DNA of 53,118 bases from Gammaproteobacteria bacterium (GCA_029882975.1 JAOUJW010000035.1:1-53118), one strand, 5' to 3'. Shown: positions 8,432-16,000, counted from the first letter of the stretch. Program-made: numbers and translations. Notes: generated from the letters alone by a model not told the origin.

Positions 8432-8581
8432 TCATTCCAAATGACCCGGTCCCGCCTCGTCCGCCACACTAAATACAACAGCGATGGAATGAGGATTAAG
8501 CTGGATACTTCGCGCGAGTTTCGCCGCCTCCCTGGCGTTATCCGCCTCTATATCAATTTCCCACGTCACAATGAATCGCAT
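8432..8581 (-). CDS. 49-residue conserved-type plasmid protein
   Basis: The frame starts MRFIVTWEIDIEADNAREAA and ends in TGA at 8432-8434. GGAGGG lies 7 bases before the ATG at 8581, so translation is well supported. The pattern of a short beta strand, an acidic turn, a helix of the type NAREAAKLA and a second beta strand (AVVFSV) is familiar from small proteins of unknown function on plasmids and integrative elements; that recollection is not a database result. It precedes the HTH gene by 25 bp. No biochemical function can be given. Confidence 0.7.
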   Translation of the reverse strand: MRFIVTWEIDIEADNAREAAKLARSIQLNPHSIAVVFSVADEAGPGHLE

Positions 8582-8597
8582 GCGGTTACCCTCCAAA

Positions 8598-8627
8598 CAA
8601 AAAACCGGGCGGGATAAACCCGCCCGG
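8598..8627 (-). terminator. Rho-independent terminator of the DUF932 remnant
   Basis: Stem CCGGGCGGG (8605-8613) and CCCGCCCGG (8619-8627) with a 5-base loop, followed on the minus strand by a run of six T (8604-8599). It lies just after the stop of the minus-strand gene at 8635. Confidence 0.88.
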
Positions 8628-8634
8628 TCGGTGA

Positions 8635-9167
8635 CTACGCCGCCTCTGCGATCCGTTTCCAGGCGCTAGGCTGCAAATCGAGCAAGCGCCCGCCGATCGT
8701 TTCCAGCTCGGTGGAACGCTCATAGTTCGGGTGGGTATTCGCCACTTCGGTAATCGCGTTAAGCGCTCCCCAGCGGCTATAGTCCTGCCCGCGAATCAGA
8801 TTTTCCAGCACACTGCCCTTTTCCGAATCATTCAGACCACAGGTTTTCCCCAGCACTTCCACCGCTTTGGTCGGCACCTGGATACGCGATCCGCCCGCCG
8901 CTTCACGCATTTTTCCCAGCAGGATATTGAATATGTCCTGACTGCACGCCGCCCGGACGGTGTCTTGCAGTTTCAGCAAAACCGCTCGATCATCGGCCTG
9001 AATGGTTTCATCGCGGAAAATCTCATAGTTGGTGCTATCCGCTGCCACGTTGCGACCAACGTGGTACTTGTTCAGCGAATAATCGCCGCTGGCATCCGCT
9101 ACCAAACCGTTAGTACACACTAGCCGGTAAATCAGCGGTGCTCAACAATGGATTTACCGTTATTCAT
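8635..9167 (-). pseudogene. DUF932-type plasmid gene with an internal deletion
   Basis: The C-terminal part is intact (IYRLVCTNGLVA, later VLENLIRGQDYSRWGALNA and a closing AWKRIAEAA) and has the character of DUF932/TIGR03299-like plasmid proteins. These normally have a long N-terminal half before the CTNG motif. Here the ATG at 9167, which overlaps the preceding stop as ATGA and has GGAGG 7 bases upstream, gives only MNNGKSIVEHR and a stop (9132-9134). The conserved part is in another frame. The gene appears to have lost most of its N-terminal half and gone out of frame. A GTG at 9120 could start a 161-residue product, but without a good Shine-Dalgarno. Confidence 0.75.
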
Positions 9168-9541
9168 TGGGCCACCTCCGTTTTACGGCTCATCACCGGC
9201 GGCAAGCCACGGATCATAGAAACCTCTTTTATTGAGTTAAAGGGTCCGGGCTTGTCTGTGAGCAGCATAAGCAGTTGCTCAAAATAACGCGCCGCTAGCG
9301 CCAACGTGCGCCAGGCATTTTCCTGGTCATCCGCTGAAAGCGTGTCACAGCGCATAGAACACAGTTCTTGCGAAACATCCAGGGCGCGCTTTACATTATG
9401 GACATGCTGTTCAATGTTCTCGCAGGCTCTGCGATCGGAAAAAATGACTTTGAATAAATACTGCTGTTGTTCGACGTACTCTGCGTGAGAGACAGGTTTT
9501 ACCAGTTGTTTGATGGGTATGTTAATATTAGACTTAGACAT
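9164..9541 (-). CDS. Unknown 125-residue helical protein of the leading region
   Basis: The ATG at 9541 has GGAGGT 7 bases upstream. The protein is soluble and mostly helical, with stretches such as RACENIEQHVHNVKRALDVSQEL and RTLALAARYFEQLLMLL and several cysteines (39, 58, 61 region). No signal peptide or membrane segment. It lies between the ssb remnant and the DUF932 remnant, and its TGA overlaps the DUF932 ATG, so the three formed one operon. I do not recognise the family. A role in early establishment after transfer is only suggested by position. Confidence 0.6.
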   Translation of the reverse strand: MSKSNINIPIKQLVKPVSHAEYVEQQQYLFKVIFSDRRACENIEQHVHNVKRALDVSQELCSMRCDTLSADDQENAWRTLALAARYFEQLLMLLTDKPGPFNSIKEVSMIRGLPPVMSRKTEVAQ

Positions 9542-9571
9542 AAAATTACCTCCACGGGTTTTTTGTGTTTA

Positions 9572-9606
9572 GCCCTAGCCGGTGGTGACCGCCACCAGCT
9601 AAGGGC
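9572..9606. terminator. Strong stem-loop after the ssb remnant
   Basis: Nested arms GCCCT-AGC-GGTGG (9572-9585) and CCACC-GCT-AGGGC (9592-9606) form a long, slightly interrupted hairpin. On the minus strand no T-run follows, and on the plus strand only GCTTTT follows, so it may be an mRNA-stabilising or attenuating hairpin between ssb and the next gene. Confidence 0.45.
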
Positions 9607-9614
9607 GCTTTTAA

Positions 9615-9838
9615 TTAGTCGTGATTTTCGACCGGCATTGCATCCAGCATGACCAATTCATTGACAATCACCGCAGTTGAATAGCGATCAACGCCGTCAT
9701 TGCCCTGCCATTTGCTGTTTTTCAATTCCCCTTCAATGTAGACCTTGGAACCCTTGCGTAAATACTCCCCGGCGATATCAGCCAGCCCTCGGAAAAAAGC
9801 CAGCCGACCAAAATCACTTTATTCACTGATTTAGACAT
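9615..9838 (-). pseudogene. ssb: Single-stranded DNA-binding protein gene, internally deleted
   Basis: The ATG at 9838 (GAGGAG 9 bases upstream) starts MSKSVNKVILVG, the typical SSB N-terminus. The frame then breaks, and one frame over comes FFRGLADIAGEYLRKG, then SKVYIEGELKNSKW, then DRYSTAVIVNELVMLD to a stop at 9615-9617. Compared with E. coli SSB, about 45 residues of the OB fold (roughly residues 13-57) are missing, and the join is out of frame. The uninterrupted frame from 9838 ends at 9722 and is non-functional. A plasmid ssb in the leading region fits early expression in recipients. The acidic C-terminal tip of true SSB is also absent. Confidence 0.82.
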
Positions 9839-9880
9839 GTAACGAATCTCCTCTATTAACGTTGGTGGTAAGTTAATTAT

Positions 9881-9899
9881 ATGTCGCATAATGCGACAT
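9881..9899. promoter_or_regulatory. Perfect 19-bp palindrome upstream of ssb
   Basis: Arms ATGTCGCAT (9881-9889) and ATGCGACAT (9891-9899) around a central A, 43 bp upstream of the ssb start. It is probably a repressor binding site controlling the leading-region operon; the regulator is unknown. Confidence 0.5.
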
Positions 9900-10003
9900 T
9901 GCAAGGAAAAAATGCTAATAATATGAATAAAAATAACTAGTTACACCGTCTTTCTGGCATAAATACTGAAATTCCCTCCATGATTAACTGGCCGAAATCG
10001 CTC

Positions 10004-10083
10004 GATCAACTAGACTCAGCGGCGTGAGCCACCACAGACCCTGAAACGAGAACGGCTAAGGACGAGGAAAAGACTTAGCCGCT
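10004..10083 (+). repeat. Diverged inverted repeat, right copy (upstream of ssb)
   Basis: Partner of 7697-7782, with a 28-bp identical core at 10021-10048. This copy also contains the arms GGCTAAG (10053-10059) and CTTAGCC (10074-10080), which could fold into a hairpin. Position upstream of the minus-strand leading genes suits a promoter, perhaps one working on single-stranded DNA. The purine-rich stretch from 10084 to 10257 shows no gene or further repeat. Confidence 0.72.
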
Positions 10084-10252
10084 ACAGGCGCCCGGAAAAG
10101 CCGTACGAGGCAACCAAGCGCAAAGCAACGAATGGGCAACACCCAGCAAGAGAAAAAAGGCCAAGAGTTTTGGACCGGAAGGACAAAAAAACTGGCAGAC
10201 AGCCGATCGCGCGGGGGAAAAAGGAATCGAAACGCTAAGGGAAACTAATCAA

Positions 10253-10287
10253 CAAAAAACCGAAAGCCAGCTAGCGGCTGGCCGGTT
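10253..10287 (-). terminator. Intrinsic terminator of the 11999-10309 operon
   Basis: Arms AACCG/CGGTT (10258-10262, 10283-10287) and GCCAGC/GCTGGC (10266-10271, 10277-10282) form a two-part stem. On the minus strand it is followed by a run of T at 10259-10253. It lies about 20 bp after the stop at 10309. Confidence 0.75.
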
Positions 10288-10308
10288 CAGGGAGAACAAC
10301 AGGAAACG

Positions 10309-11562
10309 CTAACTTTCCGTTTCCTTTTTCTTTTTGGATTTAGCCGCCAACACCAGTTGACGAATACGCGAGGCTCTATCACTGCCTGTTGACAAATATT
10401 TCTTAATCGCCCGAACGCTCAAACCATGAAGAACACCGGATTGTTGAGCGGCAAGCACTTTTTTAACCAAATCGTCATCCGAGGCAAGTGCACTGTCTGA
10501 ATCGGGAACTGGCGACTTACCAAAAGGCACCACCGTCGCACCCGAGCGCGACTTGGCCCGAGCGGCATTCATTTGCGCCATTCGGGACGGTTCAACCACA
10601 GCGCGACGGTCAGGCCCTGACGGCGCCTGTGCCTTTCCTGCGGGCAACACCGGCGGGACGGCACCCTCCGCAGGCTCACGGCCTAAAACGGTCCCAGACG
10701 GGGCATCAGACGATTCCGGCGGCACGCCAGGCGGGTGTGCCATACCGCGCTCACCACCAGAGGGAAACGGGCCGGGCTTTAGCGCGAGCGGATGAGAACG
10801 CCTGGGCGCGGGCTCAAAAACCGCATCCGCCGCAAAAACCAAACGGTCGTTGTCCGGGCTGAAATAGCCAGACATCAGTTTAACCGCAGTGGTGATCAGC
10901 ACGATGCCAATGACCTCAAACAACAACGAGAGTGTAACCAGAAACGCAATACCCCAATACCCTTGCTGAATCCCTGTGAGCGATTCCAAGCGCAAAAAAA
11001 AGTCCGAAGACGACTCTTTGCGAGACCGGTCCAATTGGCCCAGCTGCTCCAGGATCGCAAACTTCTTTTGCTCTAGTTCAACTGCGCGATTAATCGAGTC
11101 CTGCCCCAACGCCCGGCTGTTGGCATAAACGGACTGGCTTTGTGTATCGGCATTCTTACGGTAACTGTCGATGATAGAGGTTAAACTCTCCAACTGCTGT
11201 TCCAGGCGCAGCCGCTGACTATCGTTGGCGGCGGCCTCCCGCACACCGGTTTGTAACGACGTGCTCTGTGCCATTGTCATGATAAAAACAGAAAACAAAA
11301 ACAAGGAACACCCCAGCGAGAAAAACCCCGCCCGGCCCAGCCTGGAATGCTGGCCCAGCACATCCGTGGACGCCAGCAAAAACAAAATAACTTCGGAAAC
11401 CTGCAACACGATAGCGCCAATGATCAAGACATTGGTCGCGCTGCCAAAAGAACCAGAAGATAATCCTTTGATCAGGAAGAAGGCAGCGCAAATCATACTG
11501 ACGGCGCCACACACCAAGACAATCGACCACACCCCAAAATCAAACCGCGAATGTTTTCTCAT
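10309..11562 (-). CDS. Membrane protein with coiled coil and cytoplasmic C-terminal domain
   Basis: 417 residues; AGGGG lies 6 bases before the ATG at 11562. Transmembrane segments appear at about 11-33, 44-64 and 80-97. A soluble coiled-coil-like stretch (about 110-190, containing RLRLEQQLESLTSII and INRAVELEQKKFAILEQL) follows, then a fourth membrane helix (about 205-230). After a proline-rich low-complexity linker comes a folded tail (about 360-410, GVLHGLSVRAIKKYL...RASRIRQLVLAAK) resembling a small nucleic-acid-binding or protein-binding module. It overlaps the upstream membrane gene (ATGA at 11559-11562). I do not recognise the family. Linkage downstream of parAB hints at a role in plasmid maintenance or mating, but that is inference. 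Confidence 0.6.
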   Translation of the reverse strand: MRKHSRFDFGVWSIVLVCGAVSMICAAFFLIKGLSSGSFGSATNVLIIGAIVLQVSEVILFLLASTDVLGQHSRLGRAGFFSLGCSLFLFSVFIMTMAQSTSLQTGVREAAANDSQRLRLEQQLESLTSIIDSYRKNADTQSQSVYANSRALGQDSINRAVELEQKKFAILEQLGQLDRSRKESSSDFFLRLESLTGIQQGYWGIAFLVTLSLLFEVIGIVLITTAVKLMSGYFSPDNDRLVFAADAVFEPAPRRSHPLALKPGPFPSGGERGMAHPPGVPPESSDAPSGTVLGREPAEGAVPPVLPAGKAQAPSGPDRRAVVEPSRMAQMNAARAKSRSGATVVPFGKSPVPDSDSALASDDDLVKKVLAAQQSGVLHGLSVRAIKKYLSTGSDRASRIRQLVLAAKSKKKKETES

Positions 11563-11999
11563 CCAATACCCCTGTAGAAAAAATTAACAGCGAGACCATA
11601 TTCCTTACGCAATGAAACGATGCAAACGAAAAGCATGTACGGCACGAACCGCACGGCGAGCGCCAGCGCCGATACCAGGACCAGCTCGCCAGCAAGCAAC
11701 CCACGGCCCAAGGCAAAAACGACAAAAGGCGTCAAACTCAACCACGACAATATGACAATTGAGGCAAAAACAAACCTGGGTATTTGAACAGACGGGAATA
11801 AAAAACAATAAAAAAAGGCCCATTCAGCCCCATAGATCGCCAAAGAAACCAGTACAGAACAAAAGGCAAAATAAGAGTCGTGGGAGAAAACAAGCCAAGT
11901 CCCTCTGACCAACGCTAACAACGTACCTGTAATACTTAATAAAATCAAAGCGATAACAACCCTTGCAAATCCTTGTGGGTACGGCATCGAATTTTCCAT
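11559..11999 (-). CDS. Small integral membrane protein, unknown
   Basis: 146 residues with four predicted membrane helices (about 10-34, 42-68, 76-101 and 105-128), mostly hydrophobic, with short basic loops. GGGGAG lies 5 bases before the ATG at 11999. It overlaps the next membrane-protein gene by 4 bp, so the two are translationally coupled and probably form a complex. It lies 140 bp after parB, separated by the left parS-like palindrome. Function not recognised. Confidence 0.6.
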   Translation of the reverse strand: MENSMPYPQGFARVVIALILLSITGTLLALVRGTWLVFSHDSYFAFCSVLVSLAIYGAEWAFFYCFLFPSVQIPRFVFASIVILSWLSLTPFVVFALGRGLLAGELVLVSALALAVRFVPYMLFVCIVSLRKEYGLAVNFFYRGIG

Positions 12000-12118
12000 T
12001 TCCTCTCCCCTTCATCGGGCCCGGTCCCTAAACGGAACAACTAAGGAACCATTATACACGCTGCCCGCTACACCACCCCTGCCCTGCTCCGCTCCGCAAG
12101 AAAAGTCACCCCCACTGT

Positions 12119-12136
12119 TTTCAAGCATGCTTGAAA
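12119..12136. promoter_or_regulatory. parS: parS-like palindrome, downstream of parB
   Basis: TTTCAAGCATGCTTGAAA is a perfect 18-bp palindrome. Its core TCAAGCATGCTTGA is identical to the one at 13748-13761, and these are the only two copies I see. They bracket the parAB operon exactly, which is a good reason to call them ParB binding sites. Confidence 0.7.
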
Positions 12137-12138
12137 GC

Positions 12139-13041
12139 TCACTTTGCGAGAGATTTCTTTGCCGTTGCCAGTTCTTTGGACAATCGAGCCAAATCTGATA
12201 TACCCAGCACGTAACGGTGCTCTTCTTTACCGTTATAGGCAATCGACAACACCGGTTTATCGGCTACCATTTTTATACTTGCTTCGCGCCCTGCTTTGGC
12301 ACTAACAGTTTTCTTCTTGCCCGTTTTAGCCTGCTTCAAAACACTCTGCACCGATGTGCGCAAAGAGCCTTTCAATTTGTTATTCCGGGCATCCGCCATC
12401 CAGGCTCGGGCAGATTTCTTATCCTTTTCATAAAGCCGCTTTAGCAACACGATGGTGTCGATATCTTTGGTCACATCCTCATCAGCAAACTGCAACACTT
12501 CATCATCGGCTTTTAAAATCAACAAACGGTTTGATACATAGGTATCCGAAACTCCCAAATCTTCCGCCGCTTTGCGCTGGTCGCCGCCGAAAAATTTATT
12601 GACATAATTACTGTGCCAGGTTGCATCCTCTAATGGCGTTAAGGATTCACGGTCCTTGTTTTCCGCCATCTGTAAGCGCGAAATTCGATGTAATTCGTCA
12701 TTAGAGAAATCTCGCACCAAAGCTTCAATTTCCGAGAATTCCGCCAGCTGTGCAGCACGCCAACGGCGTTCTCCAGCGACAATAATAAAACGCTGCGGAT
12801 CTGCCTCATTACGCCGAAGAACGATTGGCTGGATCTGGCCGTTCCGTTTCAGAGAATCCGCCAGCTGTTCCAGATTCACCATTTTTTTTCGAGGCTGACC
12901 TGGGTCATTACTAATAAGGTGCACGGGTATTCTTCGATGATCGCCAGAAACAGACGATGATTCAATGATACTCAACAGCTCATTGTCTAACTGTGATTGG
13001 CGCGTTGGCTTGTTGGCTTTTTCACCACCTAATTTCAGCAT
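12139..13041 (-). CDS. parB: ParB centromere-binding partition protein
   Basis: 300 residues. The N-terminal ParB/Srx-like domain carries the CTP-binding box GERRWRAAQ (90-98). The central helix-turn-helix is GDQRKAAEDLGVSDTYVSNR (about 152-171). The C-terminal 60 residues form the basic dimer end. The ATG at 13041 shares its base with the parA stop, so the two are coupled. It would load on the flanking TCAAGCATGCTTGA palindromes, spread on DNA and act with ParA in segregation. A long N-terminal tail rich in Q, S and N (residues 1-35) may carry the ParA-stimulating arginine finger. Confidence 0.94.
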   Translation of the reverse strand: MLKLGGEKANKPTRQSQLDNELLSIIESSSVSGDHRRIPVHLISNDPGQPRKKMVNLEQLADSLKRNGQIQPIVLRRNEADPQRFIIVAGERRWRAAQLAEFSEIEALVRDFSNDELHRISRLQMAENKDRESLTPLEDATWHSNYVNKFFGGDQRKAAEDLGVSDTYVSNRLLILKADDEVLQFADEDVTKDIDTIVLLKRLYEKDKKSARAWMADARNNKLKGSLRTSVQSVLKQAKTGKKKTVSAKAGREASIKMVADKPVLSIAYNGKEEHRYVLGISDLARLSKELATAKKSLAK

Positions 13042-13688
13042 TATGATAGTTCCCTGGTTATCTCAATAATTTCATCAATAATAAGATCCACTTCCTCTTT
13101 AGCCGATTTATTATGGCCTTCAAATACTGTCTGACCTCGCGAAGCAGTCTGCTTATAGATTTCCCGGTCGTAAGTACAGCTGCGAAACAAGTTCACGCCT
13201 TGGTCTTCCAAGGCATTACGCACTTCCGCAGATAACGACGCATTGGGTTTTTGCCGAGTAATCACAAACCGTGACACCGGTCGGCCATTAGCCACGCTCT
13301 GACGGGTTTTCACCAGGTCAACTAATTCACCGCAGGCCCAAATGTCGTAAGGGGAAGGGTTAATAGGGATCATTACGATGTCAGCGATCACAACAGTCTC
13401 CGCATTAATCGCCATGTCCGTTGCCGGCCCGTCAATAATCACAAAATCCTTGTCGTCAGCGACCTTGGCAATACCACGGACCAGCTGCGGGCGGTCGATT
13501 CCATAAACAGGCGCGAAATCGCTCTCGTCACCACCTGCGGAGTACCAGTCCCGCGCGGAACCTTGCTGGTCGCAGTCTCCGATAATCACGGAGAAATTGC
13601 GTTTTTGCAGGCCGCGCGAAATATTGGTGGATAGGGTGGTTTTACCGCATCCGCCTTTCGGATTAATGATGGAAATAATTTTAGCCAT
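13041..13688 (-). CDS. parA: ParA partition ATPase (short, MinD/ParA type)
   Basis: 215 residues, the size of type Ib/IncC-short ParA proteins without an N-terminal DNA-binding domain. The deviant Walker A is KGGCGKTT (11-18), followed by DCDQQGSARDW (Walker A') and FVIIDGPATD (Walker B region, about 81-90). It would form dynamic nucleoid-bound gradients that position the plasmid through ParB. It is the first gene of parAB; the right parS-like palindrome lies 55 bp upstream of its ATG and may also serve for autoregulation. Confidence 0.95.
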   Translation of the reverse strand: MAKIISIINPKGGCGKTTLSTNISRGLQKRNFSVIIGDCDQQGSARDWYSAGGDESDFAPVYGIDRPQLVRGIAKVADDKDFVIIDGPATDMAINAETVVIADIVMIPINPSPYDIWACGELVDLVKTRQSVANGRPVSRFVITRQKPNASLSAEVRNALEDQGVNLFRSCTYDREIYKQTASRGQTVFEGHNKSAKEEVDLIIDEIIEITRELS

Positions 13689-13743
13689 CGTTTTTACCTG
13701 CCTGTCAGAGTCAAAGGGCAGGGAGAGTCGACACTTTTAACCC

Positions 13744-13763
13744 AATTCAAGCATGCTTGAATT
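13744..13763. promoter_or_regulatory. parS: parS-like palindrome, upstream of parA
   Basis: A 20-bp perfect palindrome with core TCAAGCATGCTTGA at 13748-13761, the same core as at 12121-12134. It lies between the toxin stop codon and parA, in the place of the parAB promoter, so ParB binding here could both partition and repress. Confidence 0.72.
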
Positions 13764-14143
13764 CAGACAAGAATGACGTTCCCCCCGTAGTTTTTTAATA
13801 TTTTATTGCGAGTTAATAAACGCATAGGCTCAACCGCACTTTGCGCCAACAACAAACGGTCGAACAAATCATCATGATACTCGGGCAATAGATCCACCTG
13901 TACTGTATGTGCTGCAGACAATGGCAGCGTTTCAAATCCGCTTTGTTTAATTGCATCCGCCAGCTCTTCCATATCAATATCAATCACACCATCGCGTCTT
14001 TTCCTGGAAATTTCCCACATATTCGCGGCGCTGACAAAAATATCATTGTCCGCATCCAAGATAATCTCTGTCACTTTTGCCGGTAGCTTCTTGTCATCCC
14101 GCAGCCACATCAACAAAACTGCTGTATCCAACAACACGCGCAT
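13763..14143 (-). CDS. PIN-domain toxin of a Phd-type toxin-antitoxin pair
   Basis: 126 residues of the VapC/PIN fold. Acidic residues are D6 in LLDTAVLL, E44 in NMWEIS and D95 in HDDLFDRLLLAQ. The family's last acidic position in the LLTRD motif is N113 here (LLTRNKIL), which may weaken or change metal binding. Family members are Mg-dependent RNases that stop translation when the antitoxin decays. It starts 2 bases after the antitoxin stop. Located between parAB and the second replication region, it serves as a plasmid stabilisation module. Confidence 0.87.
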   Translation of the reverse strand: MRVLLDTAVLLMWLRDDKKLPAKVTEIILDADNDIFVSAANMWEISRKRRDGVIDIDMEELADAIKQSGFETLPLSAAHTVQVDLLPEYHDDLFDRLLLAQSAVEPMRLLTRNKILKNYGGNVILV

Positions 14144-14145
14144 TT

Positions 14146-14346
14146 TTAGTTCGCATCCAGGTCCTGTTTAATCTTCACTTTGCCTTTCAGCAATCCCTTA
14201 GGCCGATGCACCAATTTTTTCACCGGCACAATACGGGCGCAGGGGACACCCCTGCGAGCAATAAACACTTCCTCGTTTTCTCTTTCTACATGTTCGACGA
14301 TTTTCGAAAGCGTCGATTTAGCATCGTGCATGTTGATTGTTTTCAT
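14146..14346 (-). CDS. Phd/YefM-type antitoxin
   Basis: 66 residues from the ATG at 14346. The frame stays open to 14406, but the extra codons cross the operator. The N-terminus MKTINMHDAKSTLSKIVEHV and the segment EVFIARRGVPCARIVPV are typical of Phd/YefM antitoxins: DNA-binding N-terminal half, toxin-binding basic C-terminal tail. It would neutralise the PIN toxin and repress the operon through the palindrome at 14367-14392. Confidence 0.88.
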   Translation of the reverse strand: MKTINMHDAKSTLSKIVEHVERENEEVFIARRGVPCARIVPVKKLVHRPKGLLKGKVKIKQDLDAN

Positions 14347-14366
14347 TGAAACGCCGAAACGATAAA

Positions 14367-14392
14367 AGATATAGCTAATCATAGCTATATCT
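14367..14392. promoter_or_regulatory. Operator of the toxin-antitoxin operon
   Basis: Perfect 10-bp inverted repeat AGATATAGCT (14367-14376) and AGCTATATCT (14383-14392) with a 6-bp spacer, 20 bp upstream of the antitoxin ATG. Phd-family antitoxins autoregulate through such sites. Confidence 0.7.
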
Positions 14393-15045
14393 CTATGGTG
14401 CGTCAACGCTCGGCCATGCTACGACACCTCAAACGGTGTTGCTGTTGAAACTAGACAAAACATGTCCTCAGATAAAAACAAAAAACCCGAAAGAATCCAC
14501 AGGCCAATCCGAATAGCAGAAAGAATGAGGTGCAACCCACGCATTGATTGGACGACCAAAAACGTATTGGCACGATGGTTGTACGGGAAGTAGTGCTGTA
14601 TTTCCACTGTATGGATTCGAACGGGTTTAAAGAATTCAGTATGGTATTGTGTGGCGAGTAGTGGTGTTTCAGTGAGGGATTTCTAACACGGGCAATGCAG
14701 AAAGCGGTTTGCTGGTGCGATAGCACCAGTATCCTTGTGATATGTCAAATTAACTGAATCTATTAAACAGATAAATACGAATCCGATTTATTCCAAATAA
14801 TACGCTAAAAAGAATGCGATTTATATTGATTAAAATACACACACTTATACACAATGCGATTTAATATCTTAGAAATAGTAACCATACAGGGTACAGAACA
14901 GCCGGGAAGGCAAATAGCATGGATAAAACCGCTATTACACGGCCTAATAGAGCGTATTGCCACACGCAATGTGGTCGAAGGGGAATATGAGGCCGTTAAC
15001 GAACGTTCGTTAAAATGGAAATAAGGAAGGGGTACAGGGATCGGG
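14393..15045. other. AT-rich region with a consensus DnaA box: possible second origin
   Basis: This region follows the RepA-like gene, which reads leftward and stops at 15046. A consensus DnaA box TTATACACA lies at 14845-14853, within an AT-rich stretch, and AATGCGATTTA occurs twice (about 14812-14822 and 14853-14863). In IncFII plasmids oriR lies just downstream of repA and starts with a DnaA box, so the arrangement fits. Open frames at 14419-14726 have no start signals or protein character. Confidence 0.4.
14854..15024 (+). CDS. Possible 56-residue small ORF, doubtful
   Basis: ATG at 14854 to TAA at 15022-15024 gives a basic peptide with the segment IAWIKPLLHGLIERI. No Shine-Dalgarno is visible and the start touches the DnaA box. 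It could be coincidental, or the remnant of a gene. No function assigned. Confidence 0.2.
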   Translation: MRFNILEIVTIQGTEQPGRQIAWIKPLLHGLIERIATRNVVEGEYEAVNERSLKWK

Positions 15046-15933
15046 TCAAGGGGGGTCAGCGGAACTGAGCATCCCGCGAATTTCATCCATGTAGGTTTTC
15101 GCCGCCGTTTTATTGGGATTGTTTGTTGCGCAGGCCTTGGCCGAAAAAGCTGGCTGGACACTAGGTGGCTGAGTTGGCTTAATACGATCGCCCAGGTTCT
15201 TTTTGATTTTCTTTTTCATCCCCAACAAATCGAACAATTTCCAGGTCAGCCATTTTTTCGATTTGCCTTCCCGATAATAAATCGCTCCGGATTCATCGCG
15301 TTTTTTTATTTTCATTGGTTTGGACCGATACAGGCCCAGCAATTTGAGTTTAACAATACAGTCGTTCGCGGTGGACAATGACAGGCCGGTCCAATGAGCA
15401 ATATCGACCAGCGCCAGGTCATTGACTTCCAGATTGTTCAACCGATTGTTCGGCTGGATGTTGCATTTCAGCACCAAGCAACGCAGCACGCGATCCAGAG
15501 AAAGCAAAAACTGATCCCTCACTTTACGTTTTCGGCCGTCTTTGTTGAGTTTGTCATTGTGATATTTGAACCGCTGCCATAGCCGTCTGGAATAGTCCTT
15601 AACATGCCACCGAATACCGGTATTAAACAACTGGCCTAAACGTTTTTCAGCTTCTTGAATGTAGAACGGATGGGTTTTCATAGGGGGTAGGGTATAAGTC
15701 CCCTCACGATGTCGCTTGAATCTATCTGGATTTTTGGCAAATGCAACGCTCATGGTTTCGCTATCGTGAGCAAAACCACGGGGATTTGGCGTTTTGATGG
15801 TCACGCAACCACCGGTCTCCGAAAAATAATCGGAAACGTGCATCATGCGCCCGTAATCTATTGACATCTTGTCAGAGTTGATTACACTATCCCCATACTG
15901 CTTCGGCAGTGAGGCACAAAAAAGCCTCACCAT
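15046..15933 (-). CDS. Second replication initiator, IncFII RepA-like winged-helix protein
   Basis: 295 residues from the ATG at 15933 (a TTG at 15936 and an ATG at 15867 are alternatives; none has a clear Shine-Dalgarno). The centre, DRVLRCLVLKCNIQPNNRL, then LALVDIAHWTGLSLSTANDCI, then VKLKLLGLYRS, parallels the winged-helix segment of IncFII/IncL-M RepA proteins, where a call for early-domain binding is followed by ...LITRATRAL..LxxLGL. The tail is basic. It would open an origin downstream of its own gene, where a DnaA box is found. Leader hairpins suggest antisense-RNA control. The match is recalled by pattern, so another DNA-binding role is possible. Confidence 0.55.
   Translation of the reverse strand: MVRLFCASLPKQYGDSVINSDKMSIDYGRMMHVSDYFSETGGCVTIKTPNPRGFAHDSETMSVAFAKNPDRFKRHREGTYTLPPMKTHPFYIQEAEKRLGQLFNTGIRWHVKDYSRRLWQRFKYHNDKLNKDGRKRKVRDQFLLSLDRVLRCLVLKCNIQPNNRLNNLEVNDLALVDIAHWTGLSLSTANDCIVKLKLLGLYRSKPMKIKKRDESGAIYYREGKSKKWLTWKLFDLLGMKKKIKKNLGDRIKPTQPPSVQPAFSAKACATNNPNKTAAKTYMDEIRGMLSSADPP
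15909..15930. promoter_or_regulatory. Hairpin in the start region of the RepA-like gene
   Basis: Arms GTGAGGC (15909-15915) and GCCTCAC (15924-15930) with an 8-base A-rich loop. It overlaps the first codons of the RepA-like gene and could be the target loop of an antisense RNA. Confidence 0.4.
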
Positions 15934-16000
15934 CAAAGGTGATTTTTAGGAAATTTTTTGTGTTTAGCCAACGAGTGAAAGTTAACTAAACGAATTGAAA

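Noticed and set aside
14419-14726. Small minus-strand frames between toxin-antitoxin and the RepA-like gene
   Set aside because: No RBS, low-complexity composition, overlap with each other in different frames.
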